Source of the DNA: Lactifluus volemus
Taxonomy: Eukaryota > Basidiomycota > Agaricomycetes > Russulales > Russulaceae
NCBI GenBank assembly: GCA_022376515.1
Contig: WTXI01000007.1
Location: 744,001 to 808,000, forward strand
Reading direction: 5' to 3'
DNA length: 64,000 bases
Shown here: positions 45,901 through 58,834 of the stretch, piece by piece
Layout of the letters: every line of letters begins with the position of its first letter
How positions within the stretch are numbered: the stretch's first letter is position 1
Made by a program: the position numbers and the translations under genes
Notes under the pieces: model-generated
What the model saw: only the letters and a program-made list of their open reading frames with translations
Told to the model about the DNA's origin: nothing
Database searches by the model: none

Positions 45901-46399
45901 GAATATATACAGACGGTGGAAACACCGGGATCGGTGGTTAGGAGCCAGATTGAAACAAAACATGAAATACGGGCAGATAGCTGCAGTCGGGGCAACTTGC
46001 TTTTGGTCCAGCCAGCTAAGTACGATGAGTGAAGAAAGAAGCGAGAAATAGAGGTCTACTTACCTAAGAAGGCGATTGAAACGAGAGAAATAGCAGGGAT
46101 GGCCCTTGAAGAGGCAGAGTAGTCGGGTCGTAAAGAGGCGATGTATCTGGCCAAAGTGGAGAAACTTATGCCAAAAGTGCACCGGTGATGTTGAGAATGG
46201 TAGCTTCAAAATGCTGGGCAAGGGTTTCTTGGGCGGAGAAAACGAGTTCCTTAAGAGTGAGAAGCAAAAAGGCAGAAGGTCCTCCATAGCGAGACAAGGG
46301 TTTGACAACGAGAACGAGACAGCATATGAAAGTTGATAACAAGCGAGCAAAGACACGTCGTGTAAAGAAGTTAGAAAGCCTATTCAAAGCGTGAGCCAT
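42933..46399 (-). CDS. ArAE/DUF2421-type membrane protein (Bre4 / aromatic acid exporter-like)
   Basis: Large polytopic membrane protein related to yeast Bre4 and the ArAE exporter superfamily. N-terminus MAHALNRLSNFFTRRVFARL followed by membrane helices (LLSTFICCLVLVVKPLSRYG and ISFSTLARYIASL). A cytosolic segment has LILDENWEPLGVDLQRNHIL, LADSIQLDLAYSIAAFELRL and RLAKIFPIEDYDAAPRWL. The second membrane half has HAVKNSIGVMLLSIPAFLP and GQWMIISYVWVLETNTGATW, and GTIVGAVYAYL. The C-terminal region has RNTVTSIQAMLDIMIGLRKI and a stop at 42933. One base is missing near 46171 (LLG|ISFSTL). Other breaks in the C-terminal half could not be resolved. It starts 163 bp from the divergent myosin. Confidence 0.72.
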
Positions 46400-46562
46400 T
46401 TAAAGAGGGATGCATGACACTGATAAGAACGGGATGATATCGGATTTTTTTTTGGGAGCAGGTGATGAGATCAGGTGGCCGTGAGAAAGGTCCGGGAATT
46501 AATTGACATGACAGGGACAAGAAGTGGGCGGCAAGCAATCGTCACCTCGTCTGTTCTGGCCC

Positions 46563-49500
46563 ATGGCAGAGAACATCTACAACAAGGGAACCAGGGTCTG
46601 GTTCACCGACAAAGATCAGGGATGGATTTCAGCTGAGGTCATAAACATCGTCAGAGGTCCCGATGACTCTATCAAGCTCACATTTGTTGACGACCGAGGC
46701 AAGGTCAGTCTACGCGTCTCTTTTCTTCTCACCTTTGACTTCCCGCCGATCCGAACTATAATTTCAGGAAATCACCGTTGACACAACTACAAAGGCAATC
46801 AGAGAAAGCCAAGATGATCTCCCACCTTTACGGAATCCTCCCCTACTGGAGACAGCCGATGACTTAGCTACCCTATCCCATCTTAATGAGCCCTCAGGTG
46901 CGCTTCACCCGACTGCATATCATTCTCCCCTTCAACATCTCTGCAGTGCTCCACACCATTCGCAACCGATATGCTCAGCATAGCATCTACACATACAGCG
47001 GCATTGTTTTGATTGCCATGAACCCCTTTCAGCGTCTTACCCAGTATGGCCCCGAAATCATCCAGGCATACAGTGGACGAAGGCGAGGAGAACTTGATCC
47101 CCACTTATTTGCTATTGCAGAGGATGCGTATACTGCTATGAGGAAAGAAGGTACTGGTCAGACGATCATCGTCTCTGGAGAAAGGTATTTCCTACGTTCT
47201 CTCTGATTGAGAGTCAAGTTAATATGATCCGTGCATCTCAGTGGTGCGGGGAAGACCGAATCTGTGAGTGTCTTGCTGCATGACAACCTCACCTGGGAAC
47301 TCAAAGCCATGCAGGCAAAGTACATAATGCGTTATCTTGCGTCTATCAATCCCCCGGACTCGAACGCAAAGACGAGAACAAAGCTATCCTTGGATGAATC
47401 AAGTGAAGTAGAACGTCAAATTTTGGCTACTAATCCGGTTCTAGAGGCGTTTGGTAACGCGAAGACCACACGTAATGACAACTCCTCTCGGTTTGGCAAG
47501 TATATCCAGGTTCGTATCATCTGTTATTAGTGTGGATTGTATTTGGATCTTTTCTTTTAGATTCTCTTCGACGGAAAACAAGAGATCGTTGGTGCAAGAA
47601 TCCGTACTTATCTCCTAGAGCGCTCCCGCATCGTTTTCCAACCCTTGACGGAACGCAATTATCATATTTTCTACCAGCTTTGTGCTGGCGCGCCGCTGAA
47701 GGAGCGCAAGGATCTCGGCCTAGACACTGATATCACTAAATTTCACTATCTGAAGCAAGGTGGCCCTCAGTCTACACCGATTCCCGGCGTTGACGATGCG
47801 GAGGAGTTTCGAGTAACTCAGCATGCCCTCTCAACTATTGGCATCTCCGTCGAACAGCAATGGGCTGTCTTTCGTCTTCTATCTGCTCTACTTCATCTCG
47901 GCAACGTCAAGATTACTCAGGCACGATCGGACGCGTCAATAGATGAAAATGACCCAGAACTTTCGCTGGCTACCCGTTTTCTGGGTATAGACAAGGCAGA
48001 ATTCAAGAAATGGACTATCAAAAAGCAAATCGCCACACGCTCGGAGAGGATCGTAACGACTCTGAATGCGGCGCAAGCAACCGTCGTTCGCGACTCTGTT
48101 GCAAAGTTTGTGTATGTCTGCCTTTTCGAGTGGCTTGTGGCCATTGTCAACGAGAGCTTGGCCGGTGAGAATGGCGAAGCGGAGAAACGCGCTGAAATGT
48201 TCATCGGTGTCCTCGATATCTACGGTTTCGAGCACTTTCAAAAGGTAATGTGGCCGAACGATCTGCCTGAGCCTGCTGGGTTTGTGACGTGTATTTTTTT
48301 CAGAATTCTTTTGAACAGTTCAGCATTAACTACGCTAACGAGAAGCTGCAACAGGAAGTCAGTGGAAATTCGTTCTGTTTTCATACATCATCTAACATGC
48401 CATCAGTTCAACGCACACGTCTTCAAACTCGAACAAGAGGAATATGTCAAGGAAGAGATCAATTGGAAATTCATCGAATTCTCTGATAATCAACCTTGTA
48501 TCGATGTCATCGAGGGCAGACTGGGCGTGCTAGCGCTCTTAGATGAGGAGTCGCGTCTGCCAGCCGGAACGGATGCTTCGTTTCTACAGAAGCTCTACGC
48601 CCAAATCGCAAGGCCCGAGACAAAAGACATATTCAAAAAGCCTCGGTTTGGAAACACTGCTTTCACCATTGCGCACTATGCCCTCGACGTTACCTACGAA
48701 GCCGAGGGCTTCTTAGAGAAGAACCGTGACACCGTTCCTGACGAACACATGGCTCTTCTGGCGTCAACGAAGAACAGATTTCTTCGGGAAGTTCTTGACA
48801 CCGCTCTGGCCTCGACTAAGTCTCCAGAGAGCCCAATGCCCAACTCTCCAACCGTCTCAGACACGAGCGGGGCCTCTCGTCGGCACTCACTAATTCCCGA
48901 TCCGGGGCGTACTTCTTTAGTGAATTCGGCAGCTTCTGGTTCCAAACGACCTGGCGCTGCCGCGCGGAAACCGACACAGGCTTCTATCTTCAAGGCTTCC
49001 TTAGCCAGTTTAATGGACACACTCAGTATCACGAATGTCCACTATATTCGCTGTATCAAGCCAAATGAACAAAAGGAGGCTTGGAAGTTTGTCCCTCAAC
49101 AGGTTTTGAGCCAACTTCGCGCTTGCGGAGTGCTTGAGACTATCCGGATTAGTTGTGCCGGTTACCCCACACGATGGACTTATGAGGAGTTCGCTGAACG
49201 GTTTGTGCTCCTTCATCTTTTACTCCTATATGCAACCCATAGTGTGCAGGTATTATATGCTCGTGCCGTCCTCTCAATGGGGTCCAATGATCCAGGACTT
49301 GAAACTGAATGCCCTCTGTTCACTCATCCTGGACAAAACGATCAACGACTCCGATAAATTTCAGAACGGAAAGACCAAGATCTTCTTCCGAGCAGGCATG
49401 CTTGCTGCTCTGGAAACACTGCGTGCTGATCGGCTCAACGCTATGGTAACTGTTGTCCAAAAGAATATGCGGCGGCATATGGCGATGAAGCGGTACCGTG

Positions 49501-52195
49501 AGATGCGAGTCGCTGCCATCAGGATTCAGACGTGGTGGCGTGGAATCATGGCAAAGCGTTTCGTAGCTCAGCTTCGTCGGGAGACTGCTGCTGTCCGGCT
49601 TCAAAGGGCCGCACGACGTTACGTACAAAGAAAGCGGTTCACGGAGATCCGAAAGGCAGTCGTTCGCTTCCAGAGCCGTACGTAGCATGCTGGGTTCTTG
49701 TTGATACTGATCGCAAGGATTTCATTTAGGAATTCGGGGAGTCCAGGCTCGTCGCGGTTACCAGGAACGCCGACGAATTGTCGCAGCCACACGTTTGCAG
49801 AGCTTGTTTCGCGGATTGTACGTCGCAGTACTTCTCTGAAGTTATCAAACTAAAGCATTTATAGTCTCGTTCGGAGAAAATTCCGTTCAAATGTCCGCCA
49901 TGTCATTTATTTGCAATCTTGCATTCGTAGGAGGCTAGCACGCAAGCAGCTTAAAGCCCTTAAAGCGGAGGCCCGCTCAGTTTCCAAGTTTAAGGAGATT
50001 TCTTATCGTCTGGAGAATAAGGTCGTCGAGCTGACGCAAACGCTGCAAAAGCGGACTGAGGAGAAGAATGATGTGGCTGCCAAACTCACCACGGTCGAAC
50101 TCCAGCTCAAGTCGTGGATGACCCGCCACGAGGAAGTCGACGCGCGTGCCAAGCAGCTCACCTCAGATCTTGCTGCATCCCAAACAGAGCTTTCTCGCCG
50201 CGACGAGCTTCTTCGCCAAAAGGAATCTATTGAAAAGCGCCTTGAAGAGACAATCTCCACTATTCAAGAGCGCGATCAAACAATCCGCAGACTCGAGGAG
50301 GACTTGATGCGCCAGGCCTCGGAACTCGAAGCGCGGGCCAAGCAAGTCGACAGCATACCTATCCGCACAGCAGAGGATAGCTCCGTCATTCTCACTCTAA
50401 AGAACGAAGTTAGCAGCCTACGCGAGCAGCTCAATCGTGCGCATGCCCTTCAGTCCCTTACCCGCGGAGCTCGTGACCCACCCGTGTCTCCCACATTCGC
50501 ACCCACCCTACGCCACGTGGACAACGTGGTACCCGAAGATGCCAACGGGGTAAATGGGGGCCATATCAACGCAGGTCGGCACCAAAGGCGACACAGCTCT
50601 GCCGGGGTCTATGCACTGGGCGGAAACGACAACCGTACCTCTGTGGATGAGCTGATGACAATCGTGAAACGTAATCAGGCCACGAATCCGCGTGCGGTTT
50701 CTGTCGCTTACAACGGAGAGGAGGGAATCCCGCGCTTCCGTGGCATGAATGGCTTGACTGACATCTATGATGACCCAGCGGAAGAGAAGATTCGTCTTCT
50801 CCAAGACATCCGTAATCTAGACGAGGACGTCTTGGAGGGCCTTATCAAGGGTCTCAAGATTCCCCTGCCAAGCTTAACAAATCCGTCAGCTGTCAAGGAG
50901 ATCTTATTCCCAGCGAATCTCATCAGCCTGGTCACAAACGAGATGTGGAAGTACGGTCTAATATCTGAGAGCGAACGGTTTCTGGCAAATGTCATGCAGA
51001 CAATACAAGCACACGTGATGGTCAGTGTTTCTTTGTTCAGTGGTTGAATCTGCTCCGAGCGTCTTACGCCTTTGCAGACCTTCAATGGAGAAGAAGCCAT
51101 AATCCCGGGCATTTACTGGTTGTCAAACGTTCACGAAATGCTCTCTTTCATCTGTGTCGCCGAGTCAGACATGCTGCAAGGAATAGGCCCAGGCGAAGAA
51201 AACGCCGTGCGCCCTTTCGACTGGTCTGACTACGAGCGCCTGGTGTCTGTTGTGAAGCATGACCTGGACAGTCTGGAATATAACATTTACCATACGTGGA
51301 TGGCGGAGACGAAAAAGAAGCTCATTAAAATGGTCGTCCCTGCCCTTATCGAGAGCCAATCTTTGCCAGGTTTCATCGCAAGTGATGGCGGTGGACGTTT
51401 ATTTAATCGGGTCTTCAATTCCAATAGTCAACCAGCGTTCAGTATGGACGACATCCTCAACCTAATGAATAAGGTTTGGAAGAGCCTGAAGAGCTATTAT
51501 ATGGAGGAGAGCGTCGTACAGCAGGTGGTGACAGAACTCCTCAAGCTAATCGGGGTGACCAGCTTCAATGACCTTCTCATGAGAAGGAACTTCTCCTCTT
51601 GGAAACGCGGTACGTTTTTTTTTCAATCTCCCATCTGGTGCTTTGCTAATCACGTCCACCTCAGCGATGCAAATTCAATATAACATCACGAGGATAGAAG
51701 AATGGTGCAAGTCCCACGACATGCCGGAGGGCACACTGCAGTTGGAACACTTGATGCAGGCAACGAAACTGTTGCAACTCAAGAAGGTTGATGACTTTCT
51801 CAGCACCTTTTATCACAGAGCTCACCAAAATTGCTTAGGCGACGGCCGAAGATATCGAGATCATCTACGATGTCTGCTGGATGCTGAGTCCAATGCAAAT
51901 ACAACGCATGTGTACAAACTATTACGTTGCTGATTACGAGGTATGAGCAGTGCATTGGCAGAAATATGGCGCGTTGCTAACGGAAAGCCAGAATCCAATA
52001 TCACCGGAGATTCTACGCATTGTCGCATCGCGAGTCATTGCGAATGACAGGAATGACCACCTTCTGTTGCCAGAGGCGGAAGAAGTTGGTCCCTACGAGC
52101 TACCCTTACCCCGCGAGGTGAACGGGCTTGAGACGTATGTCCCTGCATACCTGAACGTCTCCCATCTTCGTCGACTTGCTGCGCTGGTCGCATGA
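46563..52195 (+). CDS. MYO2: Class V myosin heavy chain
   Basis: Actin-based motor for vesicle and organelle transport to growing tips. Start [20 protein letters not shown] is the family N-terminus, 13 codons inside a longer open frame. Motor motifs: [13 protein letters not shown]-loop [10 protein letters not shown] (split by an intron near 47186-47241), [12 protein letters not shown] (switch I), [12 protein letters not shown] (switch II) and [14 protein letters not shown] neck with about six IQ motifs follows ([27 protein letters not shown] and so on), then coiled coil ([17 protein letters not shown]), and a C-terminal dilute/cargo domain ([36 protein letters not shown]). About 1,600 residues. 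Introns are short with consistent phases and no break was found. Confidence 0.95.
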
Positions 52196-52496
52196 AATAT
52201 TTGAGATACCGCAGTTATTGTATACTTACCTGGAGTCTTTTTCTTGCTAATGCTGTCTTCAATATACCTCACGACACATATACTCAAAATGTAGTGAAGT
52301 GTGATTACCAGTTGGTGTACCCCTGAAGGAGGATACGTGGTTTACTCGTTTAGTCGCGTGCCACGGAGCCATTGCGGACCATATGCTGAATAACTGGGAG
52401 CGCCCATAACTTACTTCTCTTCACCCATATTCCACCTTTCACCCCCTATCGTATCCTGTATCTTTGGTCTGCCTCGTTTTGTTCCATCCCTTCGCC

Positions 52497-54532
52497 ATGC
52501 CTTTGTCGGAATATCTCGTGACCGATGATCTCACCATCCTCCTCGGCCTCATTACCGCATCCATATTTTTGCTCTATAACTTATACAAGCCCCAATCTCT
52601 GGTACACCCCATTCTCCTCGGAAGACAGAGCGATGTTGCAAGGGTTAGGATGCCAGAGGAGAGTGCCGTCCATAGGAACTACACCACCGGACTCATGGGC
52701 CGAGTAAGCATGTTCATATTGTACTCGAGCATACGCTCAGCGCTCAGTGTTCGCTCATGTCTCACGTAGTTCGCAACCCGACCTGCTCGTGAGACTTTGA
52801 CCCTCCTAGACCTTATCAAACCCGAATCGGACGCCCCCCGCTCACTCTGGTCGACCAAGGTAACGTCTTTTTGTTTCTCGACTGTGCTGCTGCCAACCTC
52901 TGTATTCCCCCGCCCCAGATATCCAATTCCCAGCTAGCAGAGCGTGTAACATCTCTGGGTGCTGGCCTGAGTCTTGCTGGTCTGACTCACGAGTCCAACG
53001 TACTCTTGCTCCTTAATGATAGTATTGGTAAGCCGTCCCGATGTCAAGTATCTTTTTCTGTCCCTCCATTTACCGGCGCCGTTTTCAGAGTTCCTCATCA
53101 CCGAGCTGGCACTTGCGTCCCACTCTATCCCATCCGTAACTCTCGCAGCCCTATCCCTCTTTAGCCCGGTGCTCGAATCGAACCCTCCGTCAGCTATCAT
53201 CGTCGACGGCAGCTTCCTTCCGCAGTTGGTTGAGCTTATCTACGAGCTGCACGAATTTGCGCATCATTCCATTATTGTAGTCGGGGAGGCAGACGAGAAA
53301 ATAGTTTCCCAAGCGTCCGATCGGATCAAGCTCGCGCTCTGGACCGATATAGAGGCACAGGGCAAAGCGGCAGAACCGATAAACAACTCAGCACCCGGTA
53401 ATTCTCATTTGTTTCTACCGGGACTACTTTCACTCATTCTTCGTTCAGGTCCTGATGATGTATTTACCGTCTCCTACTACAGGGATGCCAATGACCAGGT
53501 CCGAGCCGTACACCTCACCCACCAAAACATCACCGCAGGTGTCACTGCTGTTCGCGCCCTGCTCCCATCTTCTGCCCCGTTATCGGCTCTCGACACCATC
53601 ATCTCTGCACATTCGCTAAGCACCGCGTTTGGACGCGCCGTCGCATACACAGCTCTATATGAAGGAACGAGCTTTGCCACTTTGGAAAGCTCGAAGCTCT
53701 TCAAGGCCAACAACCATTGTACGACTGCCATTTTTTTTCAACTTCTCATGCTTATCCAAGGCATTCCAGCGGATTCTTTGCCTGCCATTGTCGATGTAAA
53801 GTCAGCGCAGAGACTCGGCCTCCCCCCTGCGACGGTTTTCTTTCTTAAACCCACTCACCTGGTAGCAATTGTCGAGGCGATTGTTTCAAGCGCTAAATCG
53901 TCGTTCGTTTTCCCTCTCGCTTGGCGGCATAAGCTCGCAGCGATACTAGAAGGCTATATCACCAAAGAGAGTCTTTGGGATAGGCTTGTATTTGACAATG
54001 CCCGTAACGTCGTTCTCGGTGAAGGCGCGCCATCGTTGAGGGCGGTTGTCGTCAGCGGTGGAGGGGTCCCTGCAAGTCAGATCACATCGGCGCGCATCGC
54101 CCTTTCGGTCCCGCTTGTCATCGCACACACGCATCCGCTCGTCTCTGCGCCCATTTTGGCGTCACACCCACACGACCTGCAGACGTTCGCTATCACATCA
54201 GAGCGGGATGTCGCTCACGTCGGACCGCCGACGGTCAACATGGAAGTCAAACTCGTTGGCGTGGACGACGGGGGTGTGGAGAAGGGCGATGACCCAGAGG
54301 GTGTGCTGCATGTGCGCGGACCGACCGTTGGCCGCGTGCTTGCCGATGAATCGGACAGAGAGGAATCGCCGGCAGCGGACGAGCGCTGGGTCTCGACTGA
54401 GGATAGGGCACGTGTACTGACGAATGGTGTGTTCAGGGCGTGGTCCACGGCCAAAGCCTAGTAGCGGATTCTTTATCCTCGGTGCTCGGCTATACCGCGT
54501 TGTTGACCAAGCCCCCCCAAAAAACAAATTAA
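52497..54532 (+). CDS. Diverged long-chain acyl-CoA synthetase-like protein (ANL superfamily)
   Basis: Resembles membrane-anchored long-chain fatty acyl-CoA ligases but key signatures are altered. An N-terminal helix (LTILLGLITASIFLLYNLY) precedes SRMPEESAVHRNYTTGLMG-type acyl-CoA ligase features and a ligase-like body (VHLTHQNITAGVTAVRALL, RHKLAAILEGYITKESLWDR, LRAVVVSGGGVP). The AMP-binding TSGTTGxPKG loop is replaced by SYYRDANDQVRAVHL, and the usual TGD is STEDRA. Exons: 52497-52703, 52770-52859, 52919-53027, 53089-53397 and 53449 onward. One frame stops at 54463, but with one base added near 54437 it runs on (VVHGQSLVADSLSSVLGYTA) to 54532. Catalytic activity is doubtful. Confidence 0.65.
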
Positions 54533-55204
54533 AAATTCGCTGTTCCACAGCGGTGGAACTGAACTTGTGTGTATCCGCGGCGCACGCCCTTCGCTGTATT
54601 GTATCGATTGTATCGATCTCGCTTCTGAGGGGGTGTCAGAATCGAATATGTCTTGTTTCGTTGTGTCGTGTGTTTTACGTCGCGTGATCTCAAAAAAAAA
54701 AGTCATAATGCTGAATGTTGGCCGTCACCGTCGGTACTGGCCCAGTAGGAGGTCGTCACAACCTCCCCAACAGCGTAACGATCCTCAAGTCATGAGACCA
54801 AGTATCGCCCTGCTGAGTACCGTCCGTCACACACAGCTCGCGGTCGGAATGACGCCGCTACCTCTGATGATGGCCCGTTCTTGAAGCTTGACATTCTATG
54901 ACTCCCTTGAGTGGATGGCCATGGTGTGTGCGCGCATCGGCAAGTTCGTCTTGAGTCCGTGAATGAGTTCTGTCCGGTCACGAGGCATTTATGTACTGTA
55001 CTTATGTCTTGGTATAGAATAATAGGCTATAGAACAAAGATTGCGAGTACTAGGAACACCAGCATTACTTGGTAATAAAGCATTAAACAACAGTGACCGT
55101 ATGCGTACGTGAGATTCGGCGATTCGGGACAGTCGACCAAGATGTCCTGTCAAACAACGCCAGATATTGACATGGATTTTATAACGGATTTCTAAAAACC
55201 GACT
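54533..55204. other. Intergenic, nothing recognised
   Basis: About 0.7 kb between convergent genes. T- and A-runs near 54690 could belong to 3' UTRs. I see no coding, RNA or repeat signal. Confidence 0.6.
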
Positions 55205-56714
55205 TCACTCCGCGCAGCCCTTCCGACCCGGAATATGAACACCATTACTTGCGCGCGAAGCCATTTCGATCATCGCTTCGAACGAGGGATGCTGAAAAGC
55301 TTGAAGAGGCTGTGATGCAAAACTACTAAATAATGCCGACGTTTGAATATAGCTGAATGACTGACTTGGTCCGTATCGATGAGCCATTCAATGGCAAGAC
55401 GACGAAAGGCCTCGTCAGAATATGGTGCAACGCGCGTGGAGGGCACCCTCTCCCTAAGATCGGGGTCGAGGGTGCGAATCGCTTCCAGTTCGCCAGCCTT
55501 GCGTCTCTTGATATCGCTCGGTAGTTTAGACGTGAAGTCCTCGCCCTCAGCCCACTTACGATACTTTCCCTGATAAGGTAGTTAGTACATGCCAGAGTCA
55601 CTTGATAGTCACTTACGGCGTGCATCGCATCAAGATGACGACGCAGGGTTGTGACTTCGTCAACAATGCTCTTCTTGTTTCTAGGAGTCCATGTTGTCAG
55701 TTGCACTTGACGACAAAATGGAGAAGTACTTACGGGCACAGTTTACAAACGCAATATTTTTTCGTTTTGCCGTTAATTTCTTTGGTGACTGCGGGATGGA
55801 AGAATTGGTTCACGTCCCGCCGTTTATCTTGACGGGTGGGTGCACTAGCACCCTCTGCTTGGACGTCCACGTCAGCAAATAAGTCATCTGCGCCAACGCC
55901 AGTTCGGTTGCCGAGTGTGGATGGTACTGTGATGATACGGAAAGAATGAGTAATGCTTTGAGAGAAATAAAATCCATACTTGTCATCGTATCACCTCCAC
56001 CGTCGTCCGAATCCTCACTGCTAATCACAAGAAAGCTTTGCTTCATAACCTTGGTGCTGGAGCACATTGACGACGTGTTTTGCCTTTTCACTAGAATGAA
56101 TAAGATGAGTCCAAGAGAGCGCGATGGAGGGAAACGAACATACATCGTTTTGGAAAATTGTATGCGCCATCATCGCTGTCATTATCTGTGCCAGAGATGG
56201 TATGCTTTGCATGGGTAGTTGTTGCGGTGGTGAGAAAGTTGGAGAGAGGAGGAAAGGAAGGCTTGATCGGATGTGGCACTTGCACCTGGCGAGTCCGGAA
56301 TTCGTCAGTGGTTGCTGAAGGATTGCAGCGTCCTTCATTTTGGCTGCAGGGTTGATGACACGCGCAGGACGTAGCACATCGCCCCGCCTGAAACCGAAGA
56401 GTGAGATGAGTTACTTGACACGGGTTGCACATACTGAAGGTGTTTAAGTTCCGTAACAAGGTGTTGCAACTTGAGCTCCACAAAGTCCAGTGGGAAGCCT
56501 ACCGCACAGTTGACCTTGGAAAGATAATGTCCATACCGAACTTACCCTGGCGGACATGGTGCAAGCGACCATTAGAATCCCGACAGTCCTCACCAAACAA
56601 GGGATCGAAAGGTCGAGTGTCAGTCTTTGACGCCTTCGGGACAGCATCCAAAAGAGCGTTGCAGAGCGTGCCAATTTCGCTGACAAGGGCCTTGATGGCG
56701 GGAACGGAAGACAT
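55205..56714 (-). CDS. hAT-transposase-derived protein, N-terminal part only
   Basis: Start MSSVPAIKALVSEIGTLCNA and RQVNCAVGFPLDFVELKLQH lead by short introns into a linker, then a BED-type zinc finger KYCVCKLCPNKKSIVDEVTT ... LRRHLDAMH (CxxC...HxxxxH), GKYRKWAEGEDFTSKLPSDI, and the hAT-typical DEAFRRLAIEWLIDTDQ, PLQAFQHPSFEAMIEMASRA, VHIPGRK. The frame then stops at 55205. The rest of a hAT transposase (DDE catalytic core and C-terminal dimerisation domain) is absent. It is either a truncated element or a host gene made from the DNA-binding part. Introns splice in phase, which argues against advanced decay. The link between the first two exons and the finger is not fully resolved. Confidence 0.65.
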
Positions 56715-57080
56715 TTAGACGATGGTACGTCAACTGCAGAGTACTTAAAACTGACCCGGGTGAGAGAGAAAGATTACTCTAACGACACCAGCTCCGACTT
56801 TCTCGGCTGTCATTATGGTATTACCCATACCAATAAACGACTGAATTCAGACTCGCTGAGGATCGGGCATGTGACATGGTGTGTTCAAGGCGTGGACCAG
56901 TAAGAGGCACGAGGCCACCATGTGTCGACAAAATTCTGATATGTATTAGAATTCACTCAAGACCTCGTGCAATGCGCGCACGGTCCTGCCTCAGAATGGG
57001 TTTTGTAGCTCGGATGGCTGTGCATGGGTAAAGATAAAGTTTAGCAATCAACAAAACACGATGACCTCACACGTGACACG

Positions 57081-57111
57081 ACGCGTCCGGATCCGGTCGA
57101 CGGGGTATAAA
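57081..57111 (+). promoter_or_regulatory. Histone H1 promoter: ACGCGT box and TATA box
   Basis: ACGCGT at 57081-57086 (MBF-like, S-phase) and TATAAA at 57106-57111, 86 nt before the H1 start codon at 57197. An ACACGTGA motif lies just upstream at about 57070. A TATA box with a short leader and an S-phase motif suits a histone gene. Binding is inferred. Confidence 0.6.
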
Positions 57112-57196
57112 GTCGCGCGGCAATGTTCCGCGTCAGGGCCCTTTTCAACTTTCCCCGCTCTCATCTCAAACTGCAAATACAATTACCCCTCAAGCA

Positions 57197-58275
57197 ATGT
57201 CCTCTCCTCTTCCATCTCCGTTTGCTTCCCCTGCTCCTGAGGTTGCCGCTGGCACCAAGAAGTCTCCAGTCCGCTCCAAGTCTTCTAGAGGAGCCAAGTC
57301 CGCTGCAACCAAGAAGTCATCTCCCAGGAAGTCCACAACTACAAAGAAGACTACAACGAAGAAAGTGGCTTCCAAATCTGCAGCTGTTGACCATCCTTCC
57401 TGGAAAGATATTATCAAGGTACATCACCAATAGTACCCTGCACCCCTCTTGCGTTAATTGTGCCACAGGAGGCCATTACTCAGCATCGCGAAGACGCCCG
57501 TTCTGGTATCTCACGCAGTGCCATAAAGAAGGCAAGTCTCGCCGAGCATGGATCCATTCGTGTCATTGATGTATCCTTGTAGTATGCTGAGGAGAAGTAC
57601 AAGCTCGACATGTCATCGGCATCAAATCTTCATCAGCTCAATTTGGCGCTCACCCGTGGTGCCGAGAAGGAGACCTTTGTTTTCCCTAAAGGCCCATCGG
57701 GCAAGGTCAAGCTCGCTCCTAAGCGTCCTAGGACTCCAGCCGATGCCAAGGAGGTATATCCCTATTGCGCCCTCTCACATTGAATATTACTCAATCTATC
57801 GCAGAATACGAAGCCCCCGTCCAAAAAGGGCACATCCACAAAGAAAGCCACTGAATCATCTAAACCCACCCCTGCAAAGAAGGCAGCTGCCACCAAGACC
57901 AAGGTATCAAAGGAGAAAGCCACTACTGTCAAGAAGTCTGCCGCTGCCCCGAAGAAAGCCCCCGCCACCTCGAAGAAAGCGGCTGCCGTAAAGAAGCCAT
58001 CAACTAAGAAGACAACTAGCGCAAAGAACGATGTCAAGAAGGCAAGCCCTTTACTGCTCGTATGAATCGAGTATTTATTATCCTGTACAGGCCGCAGCAG
58101 TGAAAGCCGCCGCAACAAAGGCCAAGGCCAAGTCCACGACAAAGACCGCCAAGACAGCATCAGCAAAGGCCAAGCCCGCATCCAAGAGTGCAACCAAGCC
58201 ATCGTCCAAGAAGGTATGTCCCTCTTGCTTTGATTTGATTCCTCGCTAATGAATGCTCAGTCTACCACAGCATAG
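57197..58275 (+). CDS. Linker histone H1
   Basis: Binds linker DNA at the nucleosome dyad. Six exons: 57197-57418, 57469-57531, 57583-57753, 57805-58041, 58091-58213 and 58261-58275. An N-terminal Lys/Ser/Pro-rich tail (SPVRSKSSRGAKSA) is followed by the H15 winged helix (HPSWKDIIKEAITQHREDA, GISRSAIKKYAEEKYKL, NLHQLNLALTRGAEKETFVF) and a long Lys/Ala-rich tail (AKAKSTTKTAKTASAKAK). Two introns (57532-57582 and 58042-58090) begin with GC (GCAAG) instead of GT. No GT alternative keeps the frame. The C-terminal exon is five codons (STTA-stop). Confidence 0.93.
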
Positions 58276-58834
58276 TTAAGCTCACGATCTCAGTTGTTTG
58301 GATCCACCGTTGTTCTATATCTTTATCTTGGTGTATCAGGCTTGGTGTTGTATGCTATATTATTAGTAGTTTCTCGCATTCTCGTTCTATTGCAGTACCA
58401 CACAAGTTTGTGCGTTGACAGTTAATTTTGTAACCGATCGGGAACTTGGTCAAGACTTGGTACAGTTGATGGACGTAATAGGACAGCTAGAAAGGTCCAC
58501 TTGACTGAGTTTGGATTTACTAGAGTGCTAGTGTAAGTGGAATGCCTTTGTTAGCAGCGTCCGTAGGCAATTCGATATTGGCATTGCTTGTCCTTCGCGA
58601 GTAATTGCCGAGATGAATGCAATGTACAGACCTGCATGCTGAGGTTATCTGAACGCTCCGAGGCTCTCGGCCCGGGAGATTGTCCGAGTGGAATGAGCTG
58701 ATATCGCCGGTAACGTGTAGAAATGCCGCTCTCAAGTCACACATGCTTCGTTGGCAAGTACGCTCAACGACCTTTTCTCGACCTTCTATTTTGTGCCTTG
58801 TGCGGTCGTTCGTAGCTTTTAGGGATTCGCGTCA
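58276..58834. other. Intergenic
   Basis: Holds the H1 3' flank and the promoter of the nitrilase gene. A TGTCCGAGTGG near 58680 looks like a tRNA A-box, but no T-arm follows. Nothing else recognised. Confidence 0.6.

Noticed and set aside
58671..58700. tRNA A-box-like sequence GATTGTCCGAGTGG
   Set aside because: No GGTTCGAATCC-type B-box or acceptor partner within 120 nt downstream.
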